NCBI GenBank assembly: GCA_910577175.1
Contig: CAJTLU010000020.1
Coordinates: forward strand, 1 to 43,947
Length of the DNA: 43,947 nt
DNA from: an uncultured Lachnospiraceae bacterium
GTDB taxonomy: Bacteria; Bacillota; Clostridia; Lachnospirales; Lachnospiraceae
Direction: 5' to 3'
The notes beneath the pieces were generated by a model, which saw only the letters and a program-made list of their open reading frames with translations, made no database searches and had not been told where the DNA came from. A program made the position numbers and the translations under genes. Of the stretch, positions 32,705 to 41,339 are shown one piece after another (the first letter of the stretch is position 1; each line of letters starts with the position of its first letter).

Positions 32705-33580
32705 TTATCGTTTTGTTTCTCCTTGCTGCGTTACTTCTGCGATAAGCGGCTTCAGCAGGCTGTCCGGAATGTTGAGGTTGTGGTTTCTTCCGGTGCCGAG
32801 AAAGAGATTTGGTTTGTTGGTTCCGTGGAAGTCGGAACCGCCGGTCATAAGAAGCCCGAACCGGTTGGCAAGACCATATACGATACTTTCGTCAAATGAG
32901 GTATTGGAAGAATAGAATACCTCTAATCCCTTTAAGCCCGCGGCGGTCAGACGCTCTAAAAGGGTGTGCAGTTCCTCGGGCTTGAGCTTATAGAGCAGGG
33001 GATGTGCCAGAACCGGGATGCCGCCGGCAGCAAGAATCAGGGAAATTGCCTGCTCCGGCTGCATGTAGGCACGCGGGACAAAGCAGGGAGCGTCATAGGC
33101 AAGATAGCGGGAGAAAGCGTCTTCTCTGGTTTTTACATAGTTCCGCTCCAGAAGATATTTGGCAAAATGTGCCCGCGTGATAACGGTGTCCGGATTTTCC
33201 AGACGGAGCTCTTCTAAGGTAAGAGGAATGCCAAGGGCGCGGAACCGCTCTGCCATTGCTTCGTTTCTGCGGCCGCGCTCGGCAACGGCATCCTCTAATC
33301 CCTTTAAAAGCACTGGATTTGTCTCATCAATCCAAAGCCCCAGAATATGAATGTCTTTTTCTTTGTAGGCGGCGGAAATTTCGGTGCCGGAGATTACCGT
33401 AACCGATTGTCCTGCCGCGGAAAAGGATGCAGCGGCAGCTTTTGCCTCTGCAATACCGGAAACCGTATCGTGGTCCGTCAGTGCAAAGGCGGAAAGACCG
33501 GTTGTTATGGCAAGTTCCGTCAGTTCCCTTGGCGAAAGCGTGCCGTCGGAATGGTTGGAGTGAACATGAAGGTCAATCAT
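32705..33580 (-). CDS. PHP-domain phosphoesterase (nucleoside 3',5'-bisphosphate phosphatase type)
   Basis: 291 residues, ATG 33580. The metal-binding set of the PHP fold is complete: DLHVHSNHSDGTLSP (HxH, D), ALTDHDT (H, D), GTEISA (E), IPVLAHPLL (H), TGGSDFHG (DxH). The family, exemplified by TrpH/RNase AM of E. coli, removes phosphate from 3',5'-nucleoside bisphosphates and trims RNA 5' ends. It has its own promoter (33694-33722). Confidence 0.92.
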   Translation of the reverse strand: MIDLHVHSNHSDGTLSPRELTELAITTGLSAFALTDHDTVSGIAEAKAAAASFSAAGQSVTVISGTEISAAYKEKDIHILGLWIDETNPVLLKGLEDAVAERGRRNEAMAERFRALGIPLTLEELRLENPDTVITRAHFAKYLLERNYVKTREDAFSRYLAYDAPCFVPRAYMQPEQAISLILAAGGIPVLAHPLLYKLKPEELHTLLERLTAAGLKGLEVFYSSNTSFDESIVYGLANRFGLLMTGGSDFHGTNKPNLFLGTGRNHNLNIPDSLLKPLIAEVTQQGETKR

Positions 33581-33693
33581 TGCATGAAATCCTTTCTTTC
33601 CTGCGTTTCCGCATTTTTTATATAGCCGCCGGGACTTTTAAGCCTGTTAAAGGAATGCGGGAGCACAGGTTTTTGGTATTTGTACTAAGAAAA

Positions 33694-33722
33694 AGTATAT
33701 CACAAAAAAAGTACCGCAACAA
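33694..33722 (-). promoter_or_regulatory. Promoter of the PHP gene
   Basis: Minus strand TTGTTG (33717-33722), 17 bases, TATACT (33694-33699); leader of about 110 bases. Confidence 0.5.
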
Positions 33723-33784
33723 GGGAATGGAATAGAACTTGTTCTCATATAGTAGAAAAAAAGAGGGAAATCCGGTTGGAGAAA

Positions 33785-34144
33785 ATGAAAATGGAGCAGG
33801 GGAAATTATTGAAAGAGGTGGCAAAGGCGTTAGGGGTGTCTTTGCTGATTACAATTCTTTTTTTGGTCTTGATTGCATTTATTATGCTGAAATCCGGGTT
33901 AGGGGAAGATATTGTGTCAAAAATAATGATAGCCGGATATGTGCTCGCTCCGGCTGCCGGAGGTTTTCTGCTGGGAAAGAAGCGGAAGGTAAACCGTTTT
34001 TTGTGGGGGCTTTTCATCGGTGTAATCTATTACTTTATTTATATGGCAATCGCTGTCTGTACACAGAATGTGCCAATAACCGACCTGCTCTGGGTAGCGG
34101 TACCGGTGTGCCTGGGAGGAATGGCGGGCGGCATGCTCAGCTAG
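33785..34144 (+). CDS. TIGR04086-family membrane protein
   Basis: 119 residues. Start is uncertain among TTG 33776, ATG 33785 and ATG 33791; GGAG at 33778 favours the ATGs. Four membrane segments are visible: LGVSLLITILFLVLIAFIML, IAGYVLAPAAGGFLLG, FLWGLFIGVIYYFIYMAIAV and LLWVAVPVCLGGMAGGML, with the basic GKKRKVNRF between the second and third. This fits the small TIGR04086 family of Firmicutes, function unknown. It lies just before the gdpP promoter. Confidence 0.8.
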   Translation: MKMEQGKLLKEVAKALGVSLLITILFLVLIAFIMLKSGLGEDIVSKIMIAGYVLAPAAGGFLLGKKRKVNRFLWGLFIGVIYYFIYMAIAVCTQNVPITDLLWVAVPVCLGGMAGGMLS

Positions 34145-34160
34145 AAGGAAAAAGAAATAC

Positions 34161-34216
34161 TTCACAGCCAAGGAAAAATATGTTATACTATTCGCAAAGG
34201 GCTTGAGCCCTTTGCG
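34161..34216 (+). promoter_or_regulatory. gdpP promoter with 5' hairpin
   Basis: TTCACA (34161-34166), 17 bases, TATACT (34184-34189). The transcript would begin inside a perfect 10-bp stem, CGCAAAGGGC (34193-34202)/GCCCTTTGCG (34207-34216), with loop TTGA. No T-tract follows. It may protect the mRNA 5' end or bind a regulator. Confidence 0.6.
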
Positions 34217-34260
34217 GACATAGAGCATGAGCTGCTTTAAAAAAGGGAGAACAAAATAGT

Positions 34261-36312
34261 ATGAAACGAAACGTAAAATTGAAAGGAACGTTGCGGTTTT
34301 ATCTGAATTGGCCGGTGATTCTTACGTTACTTTTGGTTTGCATGAATTTGAGTATACTTACGGTAAACCGTCACGCAGCTGCGGTGATGGCGTTTTTTGT
34401 TGCTATTTATGCGGCGATTACAGTGATGCTGTATCTGGTGAAGAAGCCGTTGATTGTAAATGAACTGGTGCGTTTTGCAGCCGGGTACAGCCAGGTGCAG
34501 CGCCAGCTTCTGAAAGAGCTCGCCGTGCCGTATGCGGTAATGGATTCCGAGGGAATGATTCTCTGGGCGAATGATGAGTTTATGGACCTGGCAGAGATGA
34601 TGCCGAAGCAGAAACGGGTGCGGGAGATTATTCCGGAGATTACCAGCGAGCATATGCCGTCGGTGGAAAATGACGTCAGTCTGCACGTGGAAATAAAGGA
34701 GCGGAATTACAAGGTATGTCTGCGCGTAGTGAATACGCCGGGGTTTGATGAGGATGTGCTGTGGCAGGAGAACCAGGCGCATGCCAATGAACTGGTTGCC
34801 CTTTATCTATACGATGAAACGGAAATCGTGGCATTGCAGAGGGAAAATGAGAATCAGAGACTGATTACAGGACTTTTATATATTGATAATTATGAGGAAG
34901 TGTTTGAGAGTACTGACGAAGTAAGACGTTCGCTTCTGACTGCTCTGGTAGACCGTAAAATCAATAAATATATGGTAAATATCGATGCCATTATTAAAAA
35001 GCTGGAGAAGGACAAGTATATGTTTGTATTCCAGCATAAGTACCTTGCACAGCTGGAGGCAAGTAAGTTTTCCCTTTTAGAGGAGGTACGGAGCTTTAGT
35101 ATCGGCACGGATACGCCGGTCGTAACCATCAGTATGGGACTTGGCGTTAATGCGGATTCCTTCCTTGGCGGCTATGAGCTGGCGCGCGGTGCGATTGACC
35201 TTGCGCTTGGCAGGGGCGGCGACCAGGCAGTCGTAAAGGATGGCAACAAGATTTCATATTATGGCGGGACAAGCGTCCAGGTAGAAAAAACAACGCGTGT
35301 AAAGGCCAGGGTGAAGGCGCACGCGCTGAAGGAGTTTGTAGAAGGGAAGGATAAGGTTGTCATAATGGGACATTCCATTGCCGATATCGATTCCCTTGGT
35401 GCGGCAATCGGCGTTTACCGGATTGCAAAGACGTTGAACAAAAAGGCGCACATTGTCATTAACGAGGTGACAAGTTCGATTCGTCCGATGTTGACAAAGT
35501 TCCGGGAGAATTCCGATTATGAAGAGGATATGTTTATCGGCAGCGTGCAGGCGCAGGAGATTGTGGATAATACTACGCTACTGGTTGTCGTAGATGTCAA
35601 CCGGCCGAATTATACAGAGTGTGAGGCGCTGCTTTCCATGACGCATACGATTGTGATTCTCGACCATCACAGGCAGACCGGGGAGGCAATCCAGAATGCG
35701 GTGCTTTCCTATATCGAGCCGTATGCCTCCTCCTCGTGTGAGATGGTTGCGGAAATTTTACAGTATATCGGGGAAGGGTTGAAGTTAAAGTCCCTGGAAG
35801 CAGATGCAATGTATGCGGGGATTATGATTGATACAAATAACTTTCTTACAAAGACCGGTGTGCGTACCTTTGAGGCGGCGGCATATCTGAGAAGAAACGG
35901 TGCCGATGTCACCAGAATCCGCAAAATGTTCCGGACCGACCTGCCGGAGTACCATGCGAAGGCAAAGGCGATTGCGGCAGCAGAGATTTTTGAGGAGCGT
36001 TTTGTGTTTTCTGTAACGGAGAGCGAGGGTGTTGACAGCCCTACGGTGGTTGCGGCGCAGACGGCAAATGAGCTTTTAAATATCAATGATGTTATGGCAT
36101 CGTTTGTGTTTACACAGTTCGGAGGCAAGATTTATGTCAGTGCACGTTCTATCGACGAGGTGAATGTGCAGGTTGTCATGGAAAAGCTTGGCGGCGGCGG
36201 TCATATCAGCGTTGCAGGCGTCCAGTTTGAGGACTGTGATATTATGACGGCGGTAGAACGGGTGAAGGAGGTTCTCCGTCAGATGATAACAGAAGGTGAG
36301 ATTAAATTATAA
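34261..36312 (+). CDS. gdpP: Cyclic-di-AMP phosphodiesterase GdpP
   Basis: 683 residues, ATG 34261 after AAAGGGAG. Two N-terminal membrane helices (residues of about 15-60), a PAS-like sensor (MDSEGMILWANDEFMDLAEM), a degenerate GGDEF domain (about 170-300), then DHH and DHHA1 phosphoesterase domains. The metal-binding motifs are present: GHSIADIDSLGAA, VVVDVNRP, ILDHHRQTG and DTNNF; DHHA1 has GGGGHISVAG. It degrades c-di-AMP at the membrane and so affects osmotic balance and wall stress. It leads the conserved operon with rplI and dnaB. Confidence 0.96.
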   Translation: MKRNVKLKGTLRFYLNWPVILTLLLVCMNLSILTVNRHAAAVMAFFVAIYAAITVMLYLVKKPLIVNELVRFAAGYSQVQRQLLKELAVPYAVMDSEGMILWANDEFMDLAEMMPKQKRVREIIPEITSEHMPSVENDVSLHVEIKERNYKVCLRVVNTPGFDEDVLWQENQAHANELVALYLYDETEIVALQRENENQRLITGLLYIDNYEEVFESTDEVRRSLLTALVDRKINKYMVNIDAIIKKLEKDKYMFVFQHKYLAQLEASKFSLLEEVRSFSIGTDTPVVTISMGLGVNADSFLGGYELARGAIDLALGRGGDQAVVKDGNKISYYGGTSVQVEKTTRVKARVKAHALKEFVEGKDKVVIMGHSIADIDSLGAAIGVYRIAKTLNKKAHIVINEVTSSIRPMLTKFRENSDYEEDMFIGSVQAQEIVDNTTLLVVVDVNRPNYTECEALLSMTHTIVILDHHRQTGEAIQNAVLSYIEPYASSSCEMVAEILQYIGEGLKLKSLEADAMYAGIMIDTNNFLTKTGVRTFEAAAYLRRNGADVTRIRKMFRTDLPEYHAKAKAIAAAEIFEERFVFSVTESEGVDSPTVVAAQTANELLNINDVMASFVFTQFGGKIYVSARSIDEVNVQVVMEKLGGGGHISVAGVQFEDCDIMTAVERVKEVLRQMITEGEIKL

Positions 36313-36330
36313 CGGAAAGGAAGAACGGCA

Positions 36331-36777
36331 ATGGAAATTATTTTACTGCAGGATGTAAAGAGCCTTGGGAAAAAGGGAGAGATTGTAAAGGTGAGCGACG
36401 GGTATGCGAGGAATTTCATTCTCCCGAAAAAGCTTGGCGTAGAAAAGAATGCAAAGACGTTAAATGATTTGAAACAGCAGAAGGCAGCGGAGGAGAAGCA
36501 CAAGCAGGAGCTTCTGGCAGAGGCAAAGGCGCTCGGGGAAGAGATTAAGAAGCAGAGCGTGACACTGAAAATAAAGTCAGGCGAGGGCGGCCGGACGTTC
36601 GGTTCCGTTTCTACAAAGGAAATTGCCGTGGCATTGAAGGAACAGTTAAAGCTTGATATTGATAAGAAGAAACTGGTTCTGCCGGAGCCGATTCGTACCC
36701 TTGGGACGATAATCGTACCGGTAAAGCTTCATCCGGAGGTAACGGTTGAACTTACCGTGAAGGTAGTAGAGGCGTAA
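36331..36777 (+). CDS. rplI: Ribosomal protein bL9
   Basis: 148 residues, ATG 36331 after AAAGGAAG. Begins MEIILLQDVKSLGKKGEIVK, followed by SDGYARNFILPKK (N-terminal RNA-binding domain), a long helix (KQQKAAEEKHKQELLAEAKA) and the C-terminal domain GEGGRTFGSVSTKEIAVAL. Normal length. Second gene of the gdpP operon. Confidence 0.97.
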   Translation: MEIILLQDVKSLGKKGEIVKVSDGYARNFILPKKLGVEKNAKTLNDLKQQKAAEEKHKQELLAEAKALGEEIKKQSVTLKIKSGEGGRTFGSVSTKEIAVALKEQLKLDIDKKKLVLPEPIRTLGTIIVPVKLHPEVTVELTVKVVEA

Positions 36778-36804
36778 GGTACCGCAGGGTGAAAGGATTT
36801 TAAG

Positions 36805-38145
36805 ATGGATGAAGCACTGATTAAACGGGTGATGCCGCACAGCACAGAGGCGGAGCAGTCGGTAATTGGTTCGATGCTTTTGGACCGGGAGGCCATTATG
36901 ACGGTCGCCGAATTATTGAAGCGGGAAGATTTCTATAATCCGGTCTACGGGCTTTTGTACGAGATTATTTCAGAGCTGTTTAACGAAGGAAAGCCGGCAG
37001 ATATTCTTACGGTGCAGAACCGCTTAAAGGAGAAGGAAGCGCCGCCGGAGGTCTATGAATTAAAGTATTTCACCGGACTTATCGGGTCGGTTCCTACCTC
37101 AGCCAATGTGCGCTATTATGCGGAAATTGTAAAGAATGAGGCAATGAAGCGCAGAACGATTAAGGTGACTGAGGCAATTGCCAATGACTGCTATCTTGGA
37201 AAGAAAAGTACCGAAGAGATTCTGCAGGATACGGAAAAGCAGGTGTTTGACCTGATACAGCGTCAGGGAGGCGGCGATACAGAGGACATCCGCAGCATCG
37301 TATTAAAGGCTATTGAAAGTATTGAAAATGCGGCGAAGAACCGCGGAGCAGTAACGGGAATTGCAACCGGCTTTTATGATTTGGATTATAAAACCGCGGG
37401 CCTGCAGAAAGCAGACCTGATTTTGATTGCGGCAAGACCGTCGGTAGGTAAGACGGCATTTGCATTGAACATTGCGGAGTATGTCGCGCTGCGCACAAAG
37501 GTTACAACCGCGATTTTCAGTCTGGAAATGTCGCGCACCCAGCTTGTAAACCGTATTCTTGCCATGAATTCCAAGGTGGATTCCCAGGCAATCCGGACCG
37601 GCGATTTGAAAGACGACGACTGGGTAAAGCTGATGGAGAGCGCAAGGCTGACCGGGGAGTCCCCGTTGATTATTGACGATACGCCGGGTATTTCCATTAC
37701 GGAGCTTCGTTCGAAGTGCAGGAAGTTCAAGCTGGAGAAAAATCTTGGTCTGGTAATGATTGATTACCTGCAGCTGATGTCGGGCGGAAAAAAGGCGGAG
37801 TCCAGACAGCAGGAGATTTCGGAGATTTCCCGTTCCCTGAAAGCACTGGCAAGGGAAATTGATTGTCCGGTGGTTGCGCTGTCCCAGCTCAGCCGTGCAG
37901 TGGAGCAGCGGGAGGATAAGCGCCCGATGCTTTCCGACCTGCGTGAGTCCGGTGCGATTGAGCAGGATGCGGATGTTGTCATGTTTATTTACCGGGATGA
38001 ATATTATAATAAGGAAAAGTCCGAGGAGCCGGGAGTTGCGGAAATTATCATCGGAAAGCAGAGAAACGGTCCGACCGGGACGGTGAAGTTAGCCTATCTG
38101 GCAAATTATACGAAGTTTGCAAATCTGGACAACCGGCGGCAGTAG
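36805..38145 (+). CDS. dnaB: Replicative DNA helicase DnaB
   Basis: 446 residues, ATG 36805 after GTGAAAGGAT. N-terminal domain from HSTEAEQSVIGSMLLDREAI; C-terminal RecA-like motor with Walker A ARPSVGKTAFALN, TAIFSLEMSRTQLVNRILA, Walker B LVMIDYLQLMSGG, and SDLRESGAIEQDADVVMF. The hexamer unwinds DNA at the replication fork. Completes the gdpP-rplI-dnaB operon. Confidence 0.98.
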   Translation: MDEALIKRVMPHSTEAEQSVIGSMLLDREAIMTVAELLKREDFYNPVYGLLYEIISELFNEGKPADILTVQNRLKEKEAPPEVYELKYFTGLIGSVPTSANVRYYAEIVKNEAMKRRTIKVTEAIANDCYLGKKSTEEILQDTEKQVFDLIQRQGGGDTEDIRSIVLKAIESIENAAKNRGAVTGIATGFYDLDYKTAGLQKADLILIAARPSVGKTAFALNIAEYVALRTKVTTAIFSLEMSRTQLVNRILAMNSKVDSQAIRTGDLKDDDWVKLMESARLTGESPLIIDDTPGISITELRSKCRKFKLEKNLGLVMIDYLQLMSGGKKAESRQQEISEISRSLKALAREIDCPVVALSQLSRAVEQREDKRPMLSDLRESGAIEQDADVVMFIYRDEYYNKEKSEEPGVAEIIIGKQRNGPTGTVKLAYLANYTKFANLDNRRQ

Positions 38146-38305
38146 TGCCGTCTTAAAGTCGTATTTTGTTTAAGTTTTGGCGAATTACGGCGAACGCTTC
38201 TTACAGAAAATGGGAACAGCTACTTGCGCAGCTGTTCTTTTTTTCGGTATACTGTTGGTGTGGACAAGCAGGAAAAGTACCGGAAGTCTGGAAGGGGGAC
38301 AAGTT

Positions 38306-38992
38306 ATGGGTAAAATATATCAGGTGTCGGAAGCTGCAGAAGAACTGGGAATGGAAGTATATACGCTGCGTTATTGGGAAAACCAGCTTGGTATTGAGGT
38401 GCCGCGCAATGCGGCAGGGCATCGCTACTATGAGGATGAACAGCTGGAGCTGTTCCGTGGAGTAAAGCGCTTGAAGGATGCGGGCTTTGGTCTGCGTCAG
38501 ATTAAAGCAATGGCAGAGCGCATGCCTGCGGTGGCGGCGCTTCCGGATGACAAGCTGGAGGATTTGCGGAAGCGGATTGCCGGAATCGAAGCGGAACAGG
38601 AAGAAGCAGCAGTGCTTCATAGAAGCAGCTCTGCCGTGGAAAGAGGAAAATTCAGTTTGTGTGTGGGAGGCGCCGCAGAGAGTACGGTTCCGGCAGCGGA
38701 GGAACATACAGACGGAGTAAGGATGTTGCAGGAGGGAATGACAAAGTGGCTTGGAGAGGTGCTGCAACGCAACAACGAGCAGCTGAGCCAGAGAATTGAG
38801 GAGGGCGTGTCAGAGCGCATGGCAAGAGAACTCCGCTTTTTGTTCCGCCAGCAGGAGGAGCAGGAAGAAGAGCGTTACCGCAGGCTGGACCGGACAATCC
38901 GGGAATACCAGCAGGCGCGTGCAAATGCAAGACAGCAACAGAACGGCAGGGAAAATTTTCTGCTGACAAGAAAGGTCCGTCCATTACATTAA
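38306..38992 (+). CDS. MerR-family regulator with long coiled-coil tail
   Basis: 228 residues. I start at ATG 38306 (MGKIYQVSEA), seven bases after GGGGG; a longer frame adds only unrelated residues. MerR helix-turn-helix: YQVSEAAEELGMEVYTLRYW, EVPRNAAGHRYYEDEQLELF, then KRLKDAGFGLRQIKAM. The C-terminal half is acidic/basic helix (RQQEEQEEERYRRLDRTIRE), probably coiled coil, with no cysteine sensor site. Target genes unknown. A strong terminator follows. Confidence 0.9.
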   Translation: MGKIYQVSEAAEELGMEVYTLRYWENQLGIEVPRNAAGHRYYEDEQLELFRGVKRLKDAGFGLRQIKAMAERMPAVAALPDDKLEDLRKRIAGIEAEQEEAAVLHRSSSAVERGKFSLCVGGAAESTVPAAEEHTDGVRMLQEGMTKWLGEVLQRNNEQLSQRIEEGVSERMARELRFLFRQQEEQEEERYRRLDRTIREYQQARANARQQQNGRENFLLTRKVRPLH

Positions 38993-39051
38993 AGCAAAAA
39001 TGAACGGTACGGGGAGCCGGAGAAAGCAAAATACATAGGCAGGGTAAAAGG

Positions 39052-39106
39052 CTATCAGGGAGCTGTCGCACAACGCGCGGTAGTTTCCTGATAGTTTTCC
39101 TTTTTG
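39052..39106 (+). terminator. Terminator after the MerR gene
   Basis: CTATCAGG (39052-39059) pairs with CCTGATAG (39087-39094), then TTTTCCTTTTT. The loop contains GCTGTCGCACAACGCGCG, related to the other hairpins. Confidence 0.8.
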
Positions 39107-39147
39107 CGAAAATTTATAAATCTTAAAAAAAATTTAGCGTTATGCTA

Positions 39148-39176
39148 TTGATTTCAAATTACGCTGCCTATATAAT
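39148..39176 (+). promoter_or_regulatory. ftsH promoter
   Basis: TTGATT (39148-39153), 17 bases, perfect TATAAT (39171-39176), 72 bases before ATG 39249. Confidence 0.8.
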
Positions 39177-39248
39177 AAGCATAGGGCAATGAAAGGGATG
39201 GATAGCATAGGAACGGTTCCGGGGAACCGAAAAAAGAAAGGAAATTTT

Positions 39249-41339
39249 ATGGGAGAGAATAGTAATAATGACGGGAAGAAGGGCAAGGGAACGCAGAGCA
39301 ACAAGACCGGTATGATTTTTTGCCTGATTGTTGCGCTGGTTATGGTAATGATGTTCTTTTATATGATGAACCAGATTCAGGACAGTACCAACCAGTCCGT
39401 ATCCTATGATGTTTTTCTTGAAATGTTAGAGGGGGGAAAGGTCTCTGAAGTCAGGGTGGATTCGGACAGCGGAAGGATTATCATTGTTCCAAAGAAGGAT
39501 GCGCAGACACTTTCTGATTTTAAAATAACTTATTATACCGGGATTCTGGAGGATGGCAACAAGATTCAGGAGCGCTGTGAGGCAGCAGGGGTTACGTATG
39601 CCCGCGTTACGGTGGATAAGACAAATACGGTTCTGCAGTCGATTTTAAGCTACGTCGTTATGTTTGCAATTATTTATGGCGTTATGTTTCTGGTGTTCCG
39701 GATGCTCAGCCGGAGTAGCGGCGGTATGATGGGCGTCGGCAAAAGCAATGCCAAGGTTTATGTGGAGAAGGAGACCGGCGTAACGTTTAAGGATGTTGCG
39801 GGGCAGGAGGAGGCAAAGGAGTCCCTGACGGAGATGGTGGACTTTCTTCATAATCCGGGAAAGTATACCCGTATTGGTGCAAAGCTGCCAAAAGGCGCAC
39901 TGTTAGTCGGCCCTCCGGGAACCGGTAAGACGTTGCTTGCAAAGGCAGTGGCCGGAGAGGCGAAGGTTCCGTTTTTCTCGCTGTCCGGTTCGGATTTTGT
40001 CGAGATGTTTGTCGGCGTAGGCGCCTCCCGTGTGCGTGATTTATTTAAGCAGGCGCAGGCACAGGCTCCTTGTATCATTTTTATCGATGAGGTCGATGCT
40101 ATCGGAAAGAGCCGTGATTCCCATTACGGCGGCGGAAATGACGAGCGTGAGCAGACGTTGAACCAGCTGCTTTCGGAGATGGACGGCTTTGATACGTCCA
40201 AAGGACTGGTTATCCTTGCGGCGACGAACCGTCCGGAGGTGTTAGATAAGGCGTTGCTCCGTCCGGGACGGTTTGACCGGAGAATTATTGTAGATAAGCC
40301 GGACTTGAAGGGGCGTATCGATATTCTGAAGGTACATGCGAAGCATGTTTTGATGCATGATTCCGTGAATCTGGAGGAAATTGCGATGGCAACTTCGGGG
40401 GCAGTCGGCTCCGACCTTGCCAATATTATCAATGAGGCGGCAATTCTTGCAGTAAAGCAGGGAAGAACTGTGGTAACCCAGGCGGATTTGTTTGAATCCG
40501 TAGAGGTGGTAATTGCAGGTAAGGAAAAGAAGGACCGCATTCTTGGTAAAGAGGAAAAGCAGATTGTAGCGTACCATGAGGTAGGACACGCACTGATTGC
40601 ATGTCTTGATAAGAATGCGGAGCCGGTGCAGAAGATTACGATTGTACCGCGTACGATGGGTTCCCTTGGTTATGTTATGCAGGTGCCGGAGGAAGAGAAG
40701 TATCTGATGAAGAAGGATGAGCTTCTGGCACGTCTTGTTACGTTATATGGCGGGCGTGCGGCAGAGGAGCTGGTGTTCGGCAAGGTAACGACCGGAGCGG
40801 CAAATGACATTGAGAAAGCAACTGCACTGGCGCGTGCTATGGTAACGCAGTACGGTATGTCAGAGCATTTCGGCCTGATGGGTCTGGAATCTGTGCAGAA
40901 CCGTTATCTGGACGGCAGACCGGTACAGAATTGCGCGGATGCGACTGCAGCATTAGTCGATAATGAGGTCAAGGAATTGTTAAAGACCTGCTATGATAAG
41001 GCATATCGTCAGCTTTCCGAGAACCGTGAGGTGCTTGACCGGATTGCCGGTTTCTTAGTGGAAAAAGAGACGATTACCGGTAAGGAGTTTATGAAGCTTT
41101 ACCGTGAGGTAAAGGGGATTCCGGAGCCGGAAGAGGAAAAGAAGGAAGACGGCACAGAGCAGGAGAGCGGTACGCCGGATGAATCGGAGCGCAGCGCAGA
41201 GGAGCTTGCGAAAGCCGGTGCAAATCCTGCAGAGGAGGAATGCGTGGAAGAAAAGGATGTCCAGGGGGCAGAAGCACAGCCGGAGGATGGCGCCACGACG
41301 CAGGAGCACGCTGCAAAAGAGGAGGGTGACAGTGTTTGA
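39249..41339 (+). CDS. ftsH: ATP-dependent zinc metalloprotease FtsH
   Basis: 696 residues; ATG 39249 after AAAGGAAA is preferred to an upstream ATG at 39189. Two membrane helices (IFCLIVALVMVMMFFYMMNQ and SYVVMFAIIYGVMFLVFRML) flank an external domain. The AAA part has Walker A GPPGTGKT near residue 221, Walker B IIFIDEVDAIG and the second region of homology (ATNRPEVLDKALLRPGRFDR). The zinc site is HEVGH near residue 443 (usually HEAGH). The tail is acidic and repetitive. FtsH degrades membrane and regulatory proteins. Its stop overlaps the uvrC start by eight bases. Confidence 0.97.
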   Translation: MGENSNNDGKKGKGTQSNKTGMIFCLIVALVMVMMFFYMMNQIQDSTNQSVSYDVFLEMLEGGKVSEVRVDSDSGRIIIVPKKDAQTLSDFKITYYTGILEDGNKIQERCEAAGVTYARVTVDKTNTVLQSILSYVVMFAIIYGVMFLVFRMLSRSSGGMMGVGKSNAKVYVEKETGVTFKDVAGQEEAKESLTEMVDFLHNPGKYTRIGAKLPKGALLVGPPGTGKTLLAKAVAGEAKVPFFSLSGSDFVEMFVGVGASRVRDLFKQAQAQAPCIIFIDEVDAIGKSRDSHYGGGNDEREQTLNQLLSEMDGFDTSKGLVILAATNRPEVLDKALLRPGRFDRRIIVDKPDLKGRIDILKVHAKHVLMHDSVNLEEIAMATSGAVGSDLANIINEAAILAVKQGRTVVTQADLFESVEVVIAGKEKKDRILGKEEKQIVAYHEVGHALIACLDKNAEPVQKITIVPRTMGSLGYVMQVPEEEKYLMKKDELLARLVTLYGGRAAEELVFGKVTTGAANDIEKATALARAMVTQYGMSEHFGLMGLESVQNRYLDGRPVQNCADATAALVDNEVKELLKTCYDKAYRQLSENREVLDRIAGFLVEKETITGKEFMKLYREVKGIPEPEEEKKEDGTEQESGTPDESERSAEELAKAGANPAEEECVEEKDVQGAEAQPEDGATTQEHAAKEEGDSV

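Noticed and set aside
33739..34206. 155-codon plus-strand frame
   Set aside because: Overlaps the TIGR04086 membrane protein in another frame; that one has clear helices and family fit.
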